A DNA stretch of 64,000 nt from an uncultured Methylophaga sp. GTDB taxonomy: Bacteria; Pseudomonadota; Gammaproteobacteria; GCF-002020875. Location: assembly GCA_937877715.1 (NCBI GenBank), contig CALEHW010000024.1:48944-112943 (forward strand). The letters run 5' to 3'. Both the position numbers and the translations under genes were made by a program. Shown piece after piece: positions 36,368-45,973 of this stretch; the first letter of the stretch is position 1, and every line of letters begins with the position of its first letter. The notes under the pieces are model-generated. The model did no database searches, was not told the DNA's origin, and saw only the letters and a program-made list of their open reading frames with translations.

Positions 36368-38254
36368 ATGGCACTGTTACAAATTTCCGAGCCAGGAGAG
36401 GCTGCAGCCCCCCATCAACACCATCTTGCAGCAGGAATCGATCTGGGGACAACCAACTCTCTGGTGGCCTCGGTTCGTAGTGGAGTTGCGGAGACACTCC
36501 AAGACCCTGATGGCGAACACATTCTGCCCTCTGTGGTGCAATACCATGGAGATGGAGAGAGCCCCACTGTTGGCCTCTCGGCTCGTAATGCGGCAGTTGG
36601 TGATCCTCTTAATACCCTGGCATCGATCAAGCGAATCATGGGCAAAAGCGTCGATGAGCTCAAGGGAATTGGTGGGCAATATCCATACTCCTTTATCGAG
36701 ACTGGCTCATCAGTACCAAGAATAGAGACAGCTGCAGGGCTGGTGAGCCCAATTGAGGTGTCGGCAGAGATCCTCAGGAACCTTGGGGAGCGTGCAGTAG
36801 AGACGCTTGGTGGTGATCTGGAGGGGGTGGTAATTACGGTGCCGGCATACTTTGATGATGCCCAGCGTCAGGCCACTAAGGATGCTGCCAAGCTGGCGGG
36901 CCTCAATGTCCTGCGCCTGCTCAATGAACCCACAGCAGCAGCAGTTGCCTATGGCCTGGACTCGCAACCAGAGGGGATTCATGCAATTTATGATTTTGGG
37001 GGAGGCACTTTTGATATTTCTATCCTGCGTTTGACTCGCGGGGTCTTTGAGGTGCTCTCTACTGGAGGGGATGCGATGCTGGGTGGTGATGATATGGACC
37101 ACCAGCTGGTTGAGTGGATGCGCGGACAGATAGGCGGTGAGGATGAGGTTTCTCCCTCACTGCTTAAATACTTGTTGACAGAGGCACGTCTGGCCAAGGA
37201 GGCTCTGACCGAGGCAGAGGCGGTTGAGTTGCAGTTGCAATATGGCGACTATCCTGGCTGGCAGGGGAGCTTGACTCGGGAGCAGTTTAACCGGTTGGTT
37301 GATCCAATTGTTCAGAGGAGTATGCGGATTGTACGGCGTGCACTGCGGGATGCTGGTGTTGAGAGGGATGATGTGGCCGAGATTGTTCTGGTTGGTGGCT
37401 CAACGCGGGTTCCGCTGGTTAGAGAGAGTATAGAGACATTTTTTGCCAGGCCTCCACTGCAGGGAATTGATCCGGAACGCGTGGTTTCACTGGGAGCGGC
37501 TATACAGGCAGATATCCTGGTGGGGAACAATAGTGATGGCGATCTGCTGCTGCTTGATGTTACCCCGCTCTCTCTGGGGCTTGAGATCATGGGAGGGATG
37601 ACCGAGGTGGTAATCCCACGTAATACAACCATCCCGGTTGCCCGGGCCCAGGAGTTCACAACCTTCAAGGATGGACAGACTGCAATGTCGATTCAGGTAG
37701 TTCAGGGAGAGCGAGAGATGGTTGCTGATAACCGTTCATTGGCTCGCTTTGAGTTGCGAGGAATTCCGCCGATGGTGGCTGGTGCAGCACGCATAAGAGT
37801 TACTTTTCAGGTTGATGCCGATGGACTGCTATCGGTTGCGGCACAGGAGGAGAATAGCGGAGTACAGGCAGAGATTGAGGTGCGCCCATCCTATGGGCTG
37901 AGTGATGGTGAGGTTGAGGGGATGCTCAAGGACTCCTATCGCTTTGCCGAGGCAGATCGCGATGCCCGCATGTTGCGTGAACAGCAGGTAGAGGCTGAGC
38001 GTACGGTTGTCGCCATGGAGGCTGCCCTGCAGCATGATGGTGATGAGCTGTTGAGTGCGGAGGAGCGTACTCAGCTGGAGCAACTGATTTCATGCCTGCG
38101 TGCAACCGCAGCGAAAGATGATGCAAGGGCGATCGAGCAATTGATCGAAAAGACCAACCGGGATAGTGAGTTCTATGCCGCTAGGCGGATGGACCGTTCA
38201 GTACATGACGCACTCTCTGGAAAAAGTGTAGATGAGATAGGAGAGGGAGAGTGA
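36368..38254 (+). CDS. hscA: Fe-S cluster chaperone HscA (Hsp70 family)
   Basis: A 628-residue Hsp70 specialised for Fe-S assembly. Nucleotide-binding domain motifs are [14 protein letters not shown] (phosphate 1), [13 protein letters not shown] (phosphate 2) and [12 protein letters not shown] (adenosine). A substrate-binding domain follows (about residues 385-620) with [12 protein letters not shown]. It lacks the long EEVD or DnaK-style tail. Its known client motif is LPPVK of IscU, whose gene is not in this cluster. The stop overlaps the fdx start (GTGA). Confidence 0.96.
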   Translation: MALLQISEPGEAAAPHQHHLAAGIDLGTTNSLVASVRSGVAETLQDPDGEHILPSVVQYHGDGESPTVGLSARNAAVGDPLNTLASIKRIMGKSVDELKGIGGQYPYSFIETGSSVPRIETAAGLVSPIEVSAEILRNLGERAVETLGGDLEGVVITVPAYFDDAQRQATKDAAKLAGLNVLRLLNEPTAAAVAYGLDSQPEGIHAIYDFGGGTFDISILRLTRGVFEVLSTGGDAMLGGDDMDHQLVEWMRGQIGGEDEVSPSLLKYLLTEARLAKEALTEAEAVELQLQYGDYPGWQGSLTREQFNRLVDPIVQRSMRIVRRALRDAGVERDDVAEIVLVGGSTRVPLVRESIETFFARPPLQGIDPERVVSLGAAIQADILVGNNSDGDLLLLDVTPLSLGLEIMGGMTEVVIPRNTTIPVARAQEFTTFKDGQTAMSIQVVQGEREMVADNRSLARFELRGIPPMVAGAARIRVTFQVDADGLLSVAAQEENSGVQAEIEVRPSYGLSDGEVEGMLKDSYRFAEADRDARMLREQQVEAERTVVAMEAALQHDGDELLSAEERTQLEQLISCLRATAAKDDARAIEQLIEKTNRDSEFYAARRMDRSVHDALSGKSVDEIGEGE

Positions 38255-38589
38255 CCCAGATTATTGTATTGCCCCATGAGGAGCTCTGTCCGGAGGGAGC
38301 GGTCATTGAGGCAGAACCCGGAACCTCGATCCTGGACGCGCTGCTGGACAATGATGTGGAGTTGGAGCATGCCTGCGAAAAGAGCTGTGCCTGTACAACC
38401 TGCCACTGTTATGTGCGAGAAGGTGGCGAGTCGCTGAATGAGAATGAGGAGGCGGAGGATGATCTGCTGGACAAAGCGTGGGGGCTTGATCCTGACTCCC
38501 GGCTGAGCTGTCAGGCAATTGTTGCTGATGATGATCTGACTGTAGAGATTCCGAAATATACCATCAATATGGTGTCTGAAAACCATTAA
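38251..38589 (+). CDS. fdx: ISC-type [2Fe-2S] ferredoxin
   Basis: A 112-residue adrenodoxin-like ferredoxin starting at a GTG that overlaps the hscA stop. Cluster ligands follow [12 protein letters not shown] (C-x5-C-x2-C) plus a fourth Cys in SRLSCQAI. It delivers electrons during cluster assembly. Length and motif match E. coli Fdx (111 residues). Confidence 0.95.
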   Translation: MTQIIVLPHEELCPEGAVIEAEPGTSILDALLDNDVELEHACEKSCACTTCHCYVREGGESLNENEEAEDDLLDKAWGLDPDSRLSCQAIVADDDLTVEIPKYTINMVSENH

Positions 38590-38610
38590 CCTAGGAACAA
38601 GGAGAGAGTA

Positions 38611-38811
38611 GTGGATCTGCGCTGGACCGATGTAGAGGATATTGCCATTGAGCTGGATGATGCCTATCCGGAGATAGACCCCACCGTTGTCAATTTTGTG
38701 GATCTCCACCAGTTTGTGGTTGGTCTGGAGGGGTTTTCCGGAGACCCTGACCACGGGGGGGAGAGGGTACTTGAGGCCATTCAGATGGCGTGGATTGAGG
38801 AGCGGGATTAA
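38611..38811 (+). CDS. iscX: Fe-S cluster assembly modulator IscX
   Basis: A 66-residue acidic protein starting at GTG after a good AAGGAGAGAG ribosome binding site. LRWTDVEDIAIELDDAYPEIDPTVVNF is the IscX signature. IscX binds IscS at the same face as Fdx and tunes its activity or iron supply. It closes the isc cluster, as in enterobacteria. Confidence 0.94.
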   Translation: MDLRWTDVEDIAIELDDAYPEIDPTVVNFVDLHQFVVGLEGFSGDPDHGGERVLEAIQMAWIEERD

Positions 38812-38857
38812 TGGTAAAATCTGCGCTCCGATTTTGAACTGAATTTTTAATGATATG

Positions 38858-38885
38858 GACCCGCGTTGATGCGGGCCGATTTTTT
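38858..38885 (+). terminator. Hairpin-T terminator between iscX and ndk
   Basis: CCCGC and GCGGG form a perfect 5-bp stem around GTTGAT, extendable by GG/CC with a bulged A, followed by CCGATTTTTT. The T-run ends 17 bases before the ndk start, so it could act as the isc terminator or as partial read-through control for ndk. Confidence 0.55.
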
Positions 38886-38901
38886 ATGGAGAGAAAACCC
38901 C

Positions 38902-39333
38902 ATGGCGATTGAACGCACTTTTTCGATTATCAAGCCCGATGCTGTAGCCAAGAATGTAATCGGTAAGATCTATTCCCGTTTCGAGTCCAATGGATTGCGT
39001 ATTGTGGCATCCCGGATGCTGCACCTGAGCAGGGAGCAGGCTGGTGAATTCTATGCGGTACACAAGGAGCGTCCATTCTACAACGACCTGATCGATTTCA
39101 TGACCTCTGGTCCGGTGATGGTGCAGTGTCTGGAAGGGGAGGATGCAATCGCCAAGAACCGTGAGATCATGGGTGCAACCAATCCTGCAGAGGCAGCCGA
39201 GGGTACGATTCGTGCCGATTTTGCAACTACTGTAGATGAGAATGCGGTTCACGGCTCTGATGCCCCGGAGACTGCAGCTGAGGAGATCAAGTTCTTCTTT
39301 GGAGATGATGGGGTTTGTGAACGCACCCGTTAA
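38902..39333 (+). CDS. ndk: Nucleoside diphosphate kinase
   Basis: The start is at [18 protein letters not shown]; longer in-frame codons upstream run through the terminator hairpin. The 143 residues match the bacterial length. The active-site His is in [16 protein letters not shown] (about residue 117). It balances nucleoside triphosphates using ATP. Its 3' end overlaps rlmN by about 26 bp. Confidence 0.96.
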   Translation: MAIERTFSIIKPDAVAKNVIGKIYSRFESNGLRIVASRMLHLSREQAGEFYAVHKERPFYNDLIDFMTSGPVMVQCLEGEDAIAKNREIMGATNPAEAAEGTIRADFATTVDENAVHGSDAPETAAEEIKFFFGDDGVCERTR

Positions 39334-40408
39334 TCTGCTGGGGTTAAACCGCCCACAACTGGAGGCCTTCTTTGCTGAACATGGTGAGAAGGCCTTTCGT
39401 GCTTCTCAGGTTCTGAAATGGATCCACCAACAGGGTGAGTCTGACTTTCAGAAGATGACCAACCTGAGCAAGGGGTTGCGTGACAAACTCTCTGTGGTAG
39501 CCACGGTTCGACCACCAGAGGTGATCGCAGATCGCCTCTCTGAGGATGGTACCCGCAAGTGGCTGCTGCAGCTGGAGGATGGCAATTCGGTTGAGACCGT
39601 ATTCATTCCGGAGAAGGGACGTGGCACTCTCTGCATCTCCTCCCAGGTTGGATGCTCTCTCAACTGTACCTTCTGTAACACGGCGCAGCACGGCTACAGC
39701 CGTAATCTCTCCTCTGCCGAGATTGTCGGGCAGGTATGGATTGCGGATCGACTGTTGGGGCGTGAGGGACCGGGATCTCACCAGCGGGTAATTACCAATA
39801 TTGTGCTGATGGGGATGGGTGAGCCGTTACTCAATTTTGATTCGGTGGTCTCTGCCATGGAGTTGATGATGGAGGATTTTGCATATGGGCTCTCCCGCAG
39901 GCGTATCACCCTGAGTACCTCAGGGGTGGTGCCGATGATGGACAGGCTCAAAGAGCTTTGTCACGTCAGTCTAGCGCTCTCCCTGCATGCAACCAATAAT
40001 GAGCTCAGAGATCAGTTGGTACCCATCAACCGCAAGTATCCCCTTGAGGAGTTGATGGAGGCGTGTCGCCGCTACGTGGATGGTTCCCCGCGGAGTCGTG
40101 TGACCATCGAATATATACTGTTGGATGGAGTCAATGATCGGGCAGAAGATGCCAGTGCACTGGTTGTGCTGCTACGCAGGGTCCCCTCCAAGGTCAACCT
40201 TATTCCATATAATCCATATCCTGGAGGCGGCTATCGGCGCTCATCAGCTGAGGCAATAGAGCGCTTTCGTTCTGTCCTGATCCGTGCAGGGATAACCACT
40301 GTAACCAGAAAAACCAGGGGTGAGGATATTGAGGCAGCATGTGGTCAGCTGGCCGGTCAGTTCAAGGACCGAACCAGAAGGAGTGGGTCGGTAGATGGCA
40401 GTTACTAA
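39308..40408 (+). CDS. rlmN: Dual-specificity 23S rRNA/tRNA adenine-C2 methyltransferase RlmN
   Basis: A radical-SAM methyltransferase of 366 residues with the CxxxCxxC motif in [18 protein letters not shown] (about residues 114-121) and an N-terminal [14 protein letters not shown] domain. The acceptor cysteines are in the expected places, including ACG near the C-terminus. It methylates A2503 of 23S rRNA and A37 of some tRNAs. The start is uncertain (ATG 39305 or 39308, or GTG 39317), all inside ndk. Its stop codon TAA is created by the target TA plus the first base of the IS630 element; without the insertion it would have been TAG. Confidence 0.94.
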   Translation: MGFVNAPVNLLGLNRPQLEAFFAEHGEKAFRASQVLKWIHQQGESDFQKMTNLSKGLRDKLSVVATVRPPEVIADRLSEDGTRKWLLQLEDGNSVETVFIPEKGRGTLCISSQVGCSLNCTFCNTAQHGYSRNLSSAEIVGQVWIADRLLGREGPGSHQRVITNIVLMGMGEPLLNFDSVVSAMELMMEDFAYGLSRRRITLSTSGVVPMMDRLKELCHVSLALSLHATNNELRDQLVPINRKYPLEELMEACRRYVDGSPRSRVTIEYILLDGVNDRAEDASALVVLLRRVPSKVNLIPYNPYPGGGYRRSSAEAIERFRSVLIRAGITTVTRKTRGEDIEAACGQLAGQFKDRTRRSGSVDGSY

Positions 40409-41515
40409 CTTTCACGAAAGTAAAGCTAGATTGCAACCATTCAATCTGCTATAATCTGGCGCATGAAATGCAAACGAGAAAACGATGGGCGCAAGTATGA
40501 TCACCACACTCTTCAGGTTATGCGCATGCAGGCAATAAAAGCCGTACAGGGTGGTCAAAGCGCAACCGAGGTAGCCAAAGCTTACGGTATTAATCGCCAG
40601 ACCATCTATCGCTGGATGGCCAACTACCTCTCCGGTGGACAGAAGGCACTATTGGCAAAACCGATCTCAGGTCGCCCCTCTAAGCTCTCGGAAACGCAGA
40701 TGAAATGGATTGCAGAGGCTGTACGTAACGACACTCCTCAGCAACATGAATTTGAATTTGCCCTCTGGACACTGAAGATTATCGGAGCCTTGATCAACAA
40801 ACAGTTCAATATCAAACTCTCAATCAATACACTCAGTCGTGTCATGAAACTCCTTGGCTTTACCGCACAAAAGCCGCTCTATCAAGCTTGGCAACAGGAT
40901 GAAAAACTAGTGCGCCAATGGGAAGAGGATATCTATCCAAAAATCAAGAAAGAGGCGAAGAGAGTAGGGGCAACCGTCTACTTCGCAGATGAGTCGGGGA
41001 TTCGTTCAGACTACCATACAGGACATACTTGGGCTCCAAAGGGAGAGACCCCAGTAATTACAGCAACAGGAGCTCGTTACTCCGTAAACATGATCTCGGC
41101 AGTGAGTGCCCAAGGACAGCTACGCTTCATGCTGACCAAGGGGACTGTTACAGCAATAGTTTTCAGAGAGTTCCTGAAGAGACTGATGGTTGGCACCAAT
41201 AAGCCTGTCTTTGTAGTTGTTGATGGTCATCCAACCCATAAGGCAAAACTGGTAAAAAAATATATAGAGTCTCTCAATGGGCAGCTCAAACTATTTATCC
41301 TGCCCCCATATTCACCCCACCTGAATCCAGACGAGACAGTATGGGCCCATGTAAAGCGAGAGATTGGAAGAAAGACCGTAAGCTCCCTGGAAGAGATGAG
41401 GAGCCATGCCCTGAGTGCGTTGCGTAGATTACAGAAAACTCCGAGATTGATTCAATCATTCTTTGATCAGCCTGAATATCAATATGCCAGAATCTAGCAT
41501 TACTTTCGTGAAAGT
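40408..41515 (+). mobile_element. Complete IS630-family insertion sequence (1108 bp)
   Basis: The element is bounded by 25-bp terminal inverted repeats (40408-40432 and 41491-41515) matching at 24 of 25 positions. It is flanked on both sides by the dinucleotide TA (40406-40407 and 41516-41517), the target duplication typical of IS630/Tc1-mariner elements. The outermost 14 bp of each end, ACTTTCACGAAAGT, are themselves nearly palindromic. It carries one intact transposase gene, so it may be recent and active. It separates rlmN from pilF. Confidence 0.93.
40463..41497 (+). CDS. IS630-family transposase
   Basis: The 344 residues contain an N-terminal helix-turn-helix (SATEVAKAYGINRQTIYRWMANY; about residues 30-55), a second winged helix (HTH_32-like, about 65-140) and a DDE domain. 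DDE motifs: YFADESGIRSDYH (first Asp), VFVVVDGHPTHKA (second Asp) and LPPYSPHLNPDETVWAHVKRE (Glu). The frame is uninterrupted. A TATAAT box ends only seven bases before the ATG, so the mRNA may be leaderless. The stop codon lies inside the right inverted repeat. Confidence 0.95.
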   Translation: MKCKRENDGRKYDHHTLQVMRMQAIKAVQGGQSATEVAKAYGINRQTIYRWMANYLSGGQKALLAKPISGRPSKLSETQMKWIAEAVRNDTPQQHEFEFALWTLKIIGALINKQFNIKLSINTLSRVMKLLGFTAQKPLYQAWQQDEKLVRQWEEDIYPKIKKEAKRVGATVYFADESGIRSDYHTGHTWAPKGETPVITATGARYSVNMISAVSAQGQLRFMLTKGTVTAIVFREFLKRLMVGTNKPVFVVVDGHPTHKAKLVKKYIESLNGQLKLFILPPYSPHLNPDETVWAHVKREIGRKTVSSLEEMRSHALSALRRLQKTPRLIQSFFDQPEYQYARI

Positions 41516-41978
41516 TAGTAGAGCTGTAACAGTGTCTGTTGTTGCTGCCTCTGTTGTTGTGGCAGTGCTGTTTTCCGGCTGTACGGCGCAAAAGATAAAA
41601 AAAGATTCGGCAATAGTGGCACAATCACATCTGGAGCTGGGGGTTGCCTATCTTGATCAGGGGCGTATGGACCTCTCAATGATGCATCTTGAGATGGCTC
41701 TGGCTGTTGAGCCATCAGGTGCTGAGATACACTACGCGTTGGCATTGTTGCATCTTAAAAGAGGGGAGGAGCAGCAATCAGAGCAGCACTTCCTGCGCTC
41801 AATGAGAGAGAGAAAATCATATTCTGAGGCTCAGAATGGTTATGGTGTATTACTTTGTCGTCAAGGACGGGTTGAAGAGGCGGCGATCTATTTTCAGCTG
41901 GCAGTGAGTAATCCAGGGTATATCACCCCGGAGATTGCCAGTGAGAACGAGAGGGTTTGTGGAGAAGAGAAGACATGA
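41484..41978 (+). CDS. pilF: Shortened PilF/PilW-like TPR lipoprotein, start rewired by IS630
   Basis: The frame carries a lipoprotein signal (VVVAVLFSGC, lipobox LFSGC) then about three tetratricopeptide repeats (LGVAYLDQGRMDLSMMHLEMALAVEP and so on). PilF/PilW assists type IV pilus secretin assembly and occupies this place between rlmN and rodZ. The native start was probably ATG 40395 inside rlmN (MAVT|SRAVTVSVV...), now cut off by the insertion. The IS right end supplies an in-frame ATG at 41484 giving MPESSITFVKVSRAV..., which still looks like a signal peptide. TTG 41463 and GTG 41532 are alternatives. At about 164 residues it lacks the C-terminal third of typical PilF (~250), ending abruptly at [18 protein letters not shown]. 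Function may be impaired. Confidence 0.72.
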   Translation: MPESSITFVKVSRAVTVSVVAASVVVAVLFSGCTAQKIKKDSAIVAQSHLELGVAYLDQGRMDLSMMHLEMALAVEPSGAEIHYALALLHLKRGEEQQSEQHFLRSMRERKSYSEAQNGYGVLLCRQGRVEEAAIYFQLAVSNPGYITPEIASENERVCGEEKT

Positions 41979-42895
41979 ATGAGAGAGAAAAGAAGGGGGG
42001 CAACGGAGCAGCAGATAAGGTCTCTGTCCAGGAAGAGCTGTTTGAGATGCCACTGGGGGAGAGACTGCGTGAAAAGCGCCTGGAGCGTAGCCTTGAGCTG
42101 GATGATGTCGCACACTACCTGAAGGTTGAATCTTCCGTGGTGCTTTTGATTGAGGATGGTGGTGATCCCCCACACAATATACCTGACGTGTTTTATCAAG
42201 GGTTTGTTCGCAACTATGCGCGCTACATGGGGGTCGAGATCAAGACTGGCGAGATGCAGAAGACCGGCACTGCGCTAGATGGCACACTGTTGGGGAAAAG
42301 GCGAATAGCGACCCCCTCGATCAACTTCAATCTCAAACCTGTTGTTGAGCGTATTCGTGCGGGTGTCGAAGAGTTGTCTGCGCAGGTCAAGGACAATCTG
42401 CCTGCCTCAATCATGGATAATCCATTCCCGCCTCTGGCTGCCCTGTTGGCGGTTATTGCCCTCTCTTGGCTGCTGTTGAGTGGAGATTCAGCCGTTGATG
42501 AAGAGGCTAAACAGGTTGCGCCATCAGTCGATAATAGTGTTGGTGCTGACCCGAAAGTATCTTCACAGGATGTTCCACGGACAGATGGTACGGTAGTGGA
42601 GGAGCCCCAAGAGACTTCCGGCAGGGTGGATGCAATGTCGTTGCCACGCGGTACAGTAACAATTAGATATATTGACCGTTCATGGACTCAGGTCAAGGAT
42701 GGCATGGGTAGAGTGCTGGTGAAGCGAATGCTGGATGCAGGTGCTATCCAGGATTTTGAGGGGCCACTGCCTCTTGAAGTCAAACTCGGAAATGCGATTG
42801 GGGTGCGGGTCAAGTTCAATGGCGAATCTTTTGACCACCTCAACTACATTGATGATAACAACACTGCTCAGTTTGTTCTGGAGGGTAGTGAGTGA
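41975..42895 (+). CDS. rodZ: Cytoskeleton protein RodZ
   Basis: The start is the ATG overlapping the pilF stop (ATGA) with GGAG upstream. The 306 residues comprise an N-terminal Xre-like helix-turn-helix ([26 protein letters not shown]; about residues 25-90), a single membrane helix ([17 protein letters not shown], about 155-172) and a periplasmic DUF4115 beta domain at the C-terminus. RodZ links MreB to the elongasome and helps set rod shape. The helix-turn-helix in rodZ binds MreB rather than DNA. The stop overlaps ispG (GTGA). Confidence 0.92.
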   Translation: MNEREKKGGNGAADKVSVQEELFEMPLGERLREKRLERSLELDDVAHYLKVESSVVLLIEDGGDPPHNIPDVFYQGFVRNYARYMGVEIKTGEMQKTGTALDGTLLGKRRIATPSINFNLKPVVERIRAGVEELSAQVKDNLPASIMDNPFPPLAALLAVIALSWLLLSGDSAVDEEAKQVAPSVDNSVGADPKVSSQDVPRTDGTVVEEPQETSGRVDAMSLPRGTVTIRYIDRSWTQVKDGMGRVLVKRMLDAGAIQDFEGPLPLEVKLGNAIGVRVKFNGESFDHLNYIDDNNTAQFVLEGSE

Positions 42896-43962
42896 AATCT
42901 ACTCTCTCCATTCCGCGTAGGGTCTCCCGCAAGATAGATGTGGGCGGGGTTGCGGTTGGAGGGGATGCACCAATCTCTGTCCAGAGCATGACCAATACTG
43001 ACACCACTGATGTGGAGTCAACGGTGGCGCAGGTGGAGCGTCTGCAGCGGGTTGGAGCCGACATTGTCAGAATCTCGGTGCCGGATATGAATGCGGCAGA
43101 GGCTTTTGGAGAGATCAGAAAGAGGGTTGCCGTCCCGCTGGTGGCAGATATCCATTTTGATCACAAGATCGCTCTGCGAGTGGCGGAACTTGGGGTAGAT
43201 TGTCTGCGGATCAATCCGGGAAATATCGGCAGGGAGGAGAGGGTGCGCGAGGTTGTTGCATCTGCCCGAGATCACGGTATTCCCATTCGAATAGGGGTGA
43301 ATGCAGGCTCTCTGGAGAAGGACCTGCAGAAAAAATATCGGGAGCCGACCCCGGAGGCGATGGTGGAGTCGGCACTGCGCCATATTGACTATCTTGACCG
43401 CCTCGACTTTCAGGAATTCAAGGTGAGTCTGAAGGCTTCTGATGTCTTCATGACCGTCTCTGCGTATCGTCTCCTGGCTGAACAGATTGAGCAGCCACTT
43501 CACCTTGGAATCACTGAGGCAGGGGGGTTGCGTAGCGGCTCGGTAAAATCATCGATTGGACTCGGATTGCTGCTCTCGGAAGGGATTGGAGATACCATAC
43601 GGGTCTCCCTTGCAGCAGATCCTGTAGAGGAGATCAGGGTTGGCTTTGATATCCTCAAGAGCCTTCACTTGCGCAGCAAGGGGGTTAATCTGATTGCGTG
43701 CCCATCCTGTTCGAGACAGAATTTTGATGTCATCTCTACCGTCAATGCACTGGAAGAGCGACTGGAGGATATTATCGAACCGATTGATGTGGCGGTAATC
43801 GGCTGTGTAGTCAATGGTCCTGGTGAGGCAAAAGAGGTTCAGGTTGCAGTCACTGGTGGTGAACCCAACCTGATTTATCTGAATGGAATTCCGGATCACA
43901 AGGCAGAGAATGAGGAGTTGGTCGATCTGCTGGAGCGCCAGATTCGGGAGCAGTTGGGGTAA
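42892..43962 (+). CDS. ispG: 4-hydroxy-3-methylbut-2-enyl diphosphate synthase (flavodoxin)
   Basis: A 356-residue GcpE/IspG of the MEP isoprenoid pathway, starting at a GTG overlapping rodZ. The N-terminal TIM barrel includes [16 protein letters not shown]. The C-terminal [4Fe-4S] domain has Cys ligands in CPSCSRQ and [10 protein letters not shown]. It converts MEcPP to HMBPP and depends on the Fe-S machinery encoded upstream. Confidence 0.96.
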   Translation: MKSTLSIPRRVSRKIDVGGVAVGGDAPISVQSMTNTDTTDVESTVAQVERLQRVGADIVRISVPDMNAAEAFGEIRKRVAVPLVADIHFDHKIALRVAELGVDCLRINPGNIGREERVREVVASARDHGIPIRIGVNAGSLEKDLQKKYREPTPEAMVESALRHIDYLDRLDFQEFKVSLKASDVFMTVSAYRLLAEQIEQPLHLGITEAGGLRSGSVKSSIGLGLLLSEGIGDTIRVSLAADPVEEIRVGFDILKSLHLRSKGVNLIACPSCSRQNFDVISTVNALEERLEDIIEPIDVAVIGCVVNGPGEAKEVQVAVTGGEPNLIYLNGIPDHKAENEELVDLLERQIREQLG

Positions 43963-44028
43963 TAAATGGTGAAGGTAACTACTCACTCATGTGATGAGTG
44001 GTTATCACATAACAATGAGCTATAAGTG

Positions 44029-45297
44029 ATGAGCAACAAGATACAGTCTATTCGCGGGATGAATGACCTGCTGCCGGAGTCATCCCCTCTGTGGCAGTTT
44101 GTAGAGGAAGTGATGCGCCGCACCCTCAAGGAGTACGGCTACCAGGAGATGCGTATGCCCCTGGTCGAGAAGACAGAGCTCTTCAAGCGCTCTATTGGTG
44201 AGGTGACAGATATTGTCGAAAAGGAGATGTACACTTTTGAGGATCGCAATGGTGACAGTCTTACTCTACGACCAGAGGGTACCGCGGGTTGTGTCCGGGC
44301 TGTTATCGAGAATGGCCTGCTGAGAGGGCAGCCCCAGCGCCTCTGGTATATGGGCCCCATGTTTCGCCACGAGCGCCCACAGCGTGGACGTTATCGCCAA
44401 TTTCACCAGATAGGTGTAGAGGTTTTTGGTCTTGAAGGGCCAGATGTCGATGCCGAGTTGATTGCAATCTCTGCACGTATCTGGAGAGAGCTGGGGATTG
44501 GTGGCGTTACCCTACAGATCAACTCCCTGGGTTCAGTCCACTCTCGTGAACAATACCGGGAGCAGTTGGTTACTTATCTGAATGGTCATCATGATCAGCT
44601 GGATGAGGATAGCAGGCGTCGTCTGCAGAGTAATCCGTTGCGGATTCTGGACAGCAAGAACTCGGATATGGCGGAGCTAATTCGGCAGGCCCCGCTGCTG
44701 GAGGATGCGTTGGACGACAGTGATCGCGCACACTTCGAGAGACTGAAGGCGCTGCTGGAGATTATGGGTATCGAGTATGAGATAAACCCCAGGCTGGTAA
44801 GGGGGCTGGACTACTATGGAAGAACCGTCTTTGAGTGGGTCACTGATATGCTGGGGGCACAGGGAACCATCTGTGCGGGCGGCCGTTATGATGGCCTGGT
44901 GGAACAGATTGGCGGCAAATCGACTCCGGCAGTTGGTTTTGCAATCGGTCTGGAGCGACTGGTTGAGTTGATGGAAGAGCAGTCAATTCCCTTTGAGCAG
45001 CAACAGCCGGACGCCTATCTGGTAATTGCCGGAGAGGGGATGGTAGAAGCTGGTTTTAGTGTTGCCGAGAAATTGAGAGATGGTATTCCTGGGCTGAGAT
45101 TGATCACCAATCTTGACGGAGGTAGTTTCAAGGCGCAGTTCAGACGAGCTGACCGTTCTGGAGCCCGTTTTGCGCTGGTTCTGGGGGAGGATGAGTTGAG
45201 CAGTGGAACACTCACCGTAAAGGATCTCTCCGGGGAGCGCGAGCAGCAGACAATTCCGCTAGATGATGTGGCGGAGATGTTGTCACGTTATAATTAG
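44029..45297 (+). CDS. hisS: Histidyl-tRNA synthetase
   Basis: A 422-residue class II synthetase. Motif 2 is [21 protein letters not shown], preceded by [12 protein letters not shown]. Histidine-specific motifs are [15 protein letters not shown] and [13 protein letters not shown]. Motif 3 is [10 protein letters not shown], and an anticodon-binding domain lies at about residues 330-420. ATG 44029 is preferred to the adjacent GTG 44026. A perfect inverted repeat (CACTCAT-GTG-ATGAGTG, 43984-44000) lies 28 bp upstream and could influence expression. Confidence 0.96.
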   Translation: MSNKIQSIRGMNDLLPESSPLWQFVEEVMRRTLKEYGYQEMRMPLVEKTELFKRSIGEVTDIVEKEMYTFEDRNGDSLTLRPEGTAGCVRAVIENGLLRGQPQRLWYMGPMFRHERPQRGRYRQFHQIGVEVFGLEGPDVDAELIAISARIWRELGIGGVTLQINSLGSVHSREQYREQLVTYLNGHHDQLDEDSRRRLQSNPLRILDSKNSDMAELIRQAPLLEDALDDSDRAHFERLKALLEIMGIEYEINPRLVRGLDYYGRTVFEWVTDMLGAQGTICAGGRYDGLVEQIGGKSTPAVGFAIGLERLVELMEEQSIPFEQQQPDAYLVIAGEGMVEAGFSVAEKLRDGIPGLRLITNLDGGSFKAQFRRADRSGARFALVLGEDELSSGTLTVKDLSGEREQQTIPLDDVAEMLSRYN

Positions 45298-45343
45298 CGG
45301 CCGTCAGTTGACGGCAAGATAAGTTTTCAAAAAGAGGATAGAG

Positions 45344-45973
45344 ATGGAGTTTAATTCAACCGATCAGGAAGAGATCGAGATTCTGAAGAAGTGGTGGAAG
45401 GAGAACGGTACCTCAACAGTAGTGGGCGTGGTGATCGGTCTTGCCCTGCTGTTTGGCTGGAATGGCTGGAACAGTTATCTGGATAGTCAGGGGATAGCCG
45501 CCTCACAACAGTTTGAGCAGATGCAGATTGCACTGATAGAAAAAGATAGTGATCGAGCAGGACGTTTTGGCGGACAGCTTATTGATCAATATCCTGGGAC
45601 AATATATGCGGCAAATGGTGCCTTGGGGCTAGCTGCAATGAAGGTTGAGAGTGGTGACAGTGTTGCGGCAAGGGTTTATCTGCAGTGGGTAATGGAGAAT
45701 AGTGATTTTGACTCACCTCGTCAGCTAGCTCGTCTGGGGATGGCTCGACTCTATCTGGAAGAGGGGGATATTGAGAGTGCACTGTCTCATCTATCTAGTG
45801 AGAGCAGCGTAATCTACGCATCACATTTCAGTGAGGTAAAGGGGGATGCGCTACGCCAAAAAGGGGATAGCAGCGGCGCACAGAGTGCCTATGTTGAAGC
45901 TATACAGCTTGTCGACTCCACTGATGAACGTCGAGCATTGCTTGAGATGAAGTTGGCTGAGGTTGCGCAGTAA
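45344..45973 (+). CDS. yfgM: YfgM-type TPR membrane protein (SecYEG ancillary)
   Basis: The 209 residues begin with a conserved cytoplasmic DQEEIEILKKWWKENG and one membrane helix (about residues 22-42), followed by periplasmic TPR_21-type repeats. YfgM associates with the SecYEG translocon and PpiD. It sits between hisS and bamB, its conserved position. A small 7-bp hairpin (45300-45315) lies between hisS and this gene. Confidence 0.9.
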   Translation: MEFNSTDQEEIEILKKWWKENGTSTVVGVVIGLALLFGWNGWNSYLDSQGIAASQQFEQMQIALIEKDSDRAGRFGGQLIDQYPGTIYAANGALGLAAMKVESGDSVAARVYLQWVMENSDFDSPRQLARLGMARLYLEEGDIESALSHLSSESSVIYASHFSEVKGDALRQKGDSSGAQSAYVEAIQLVDSTDERRALLEMKLAEVAQ

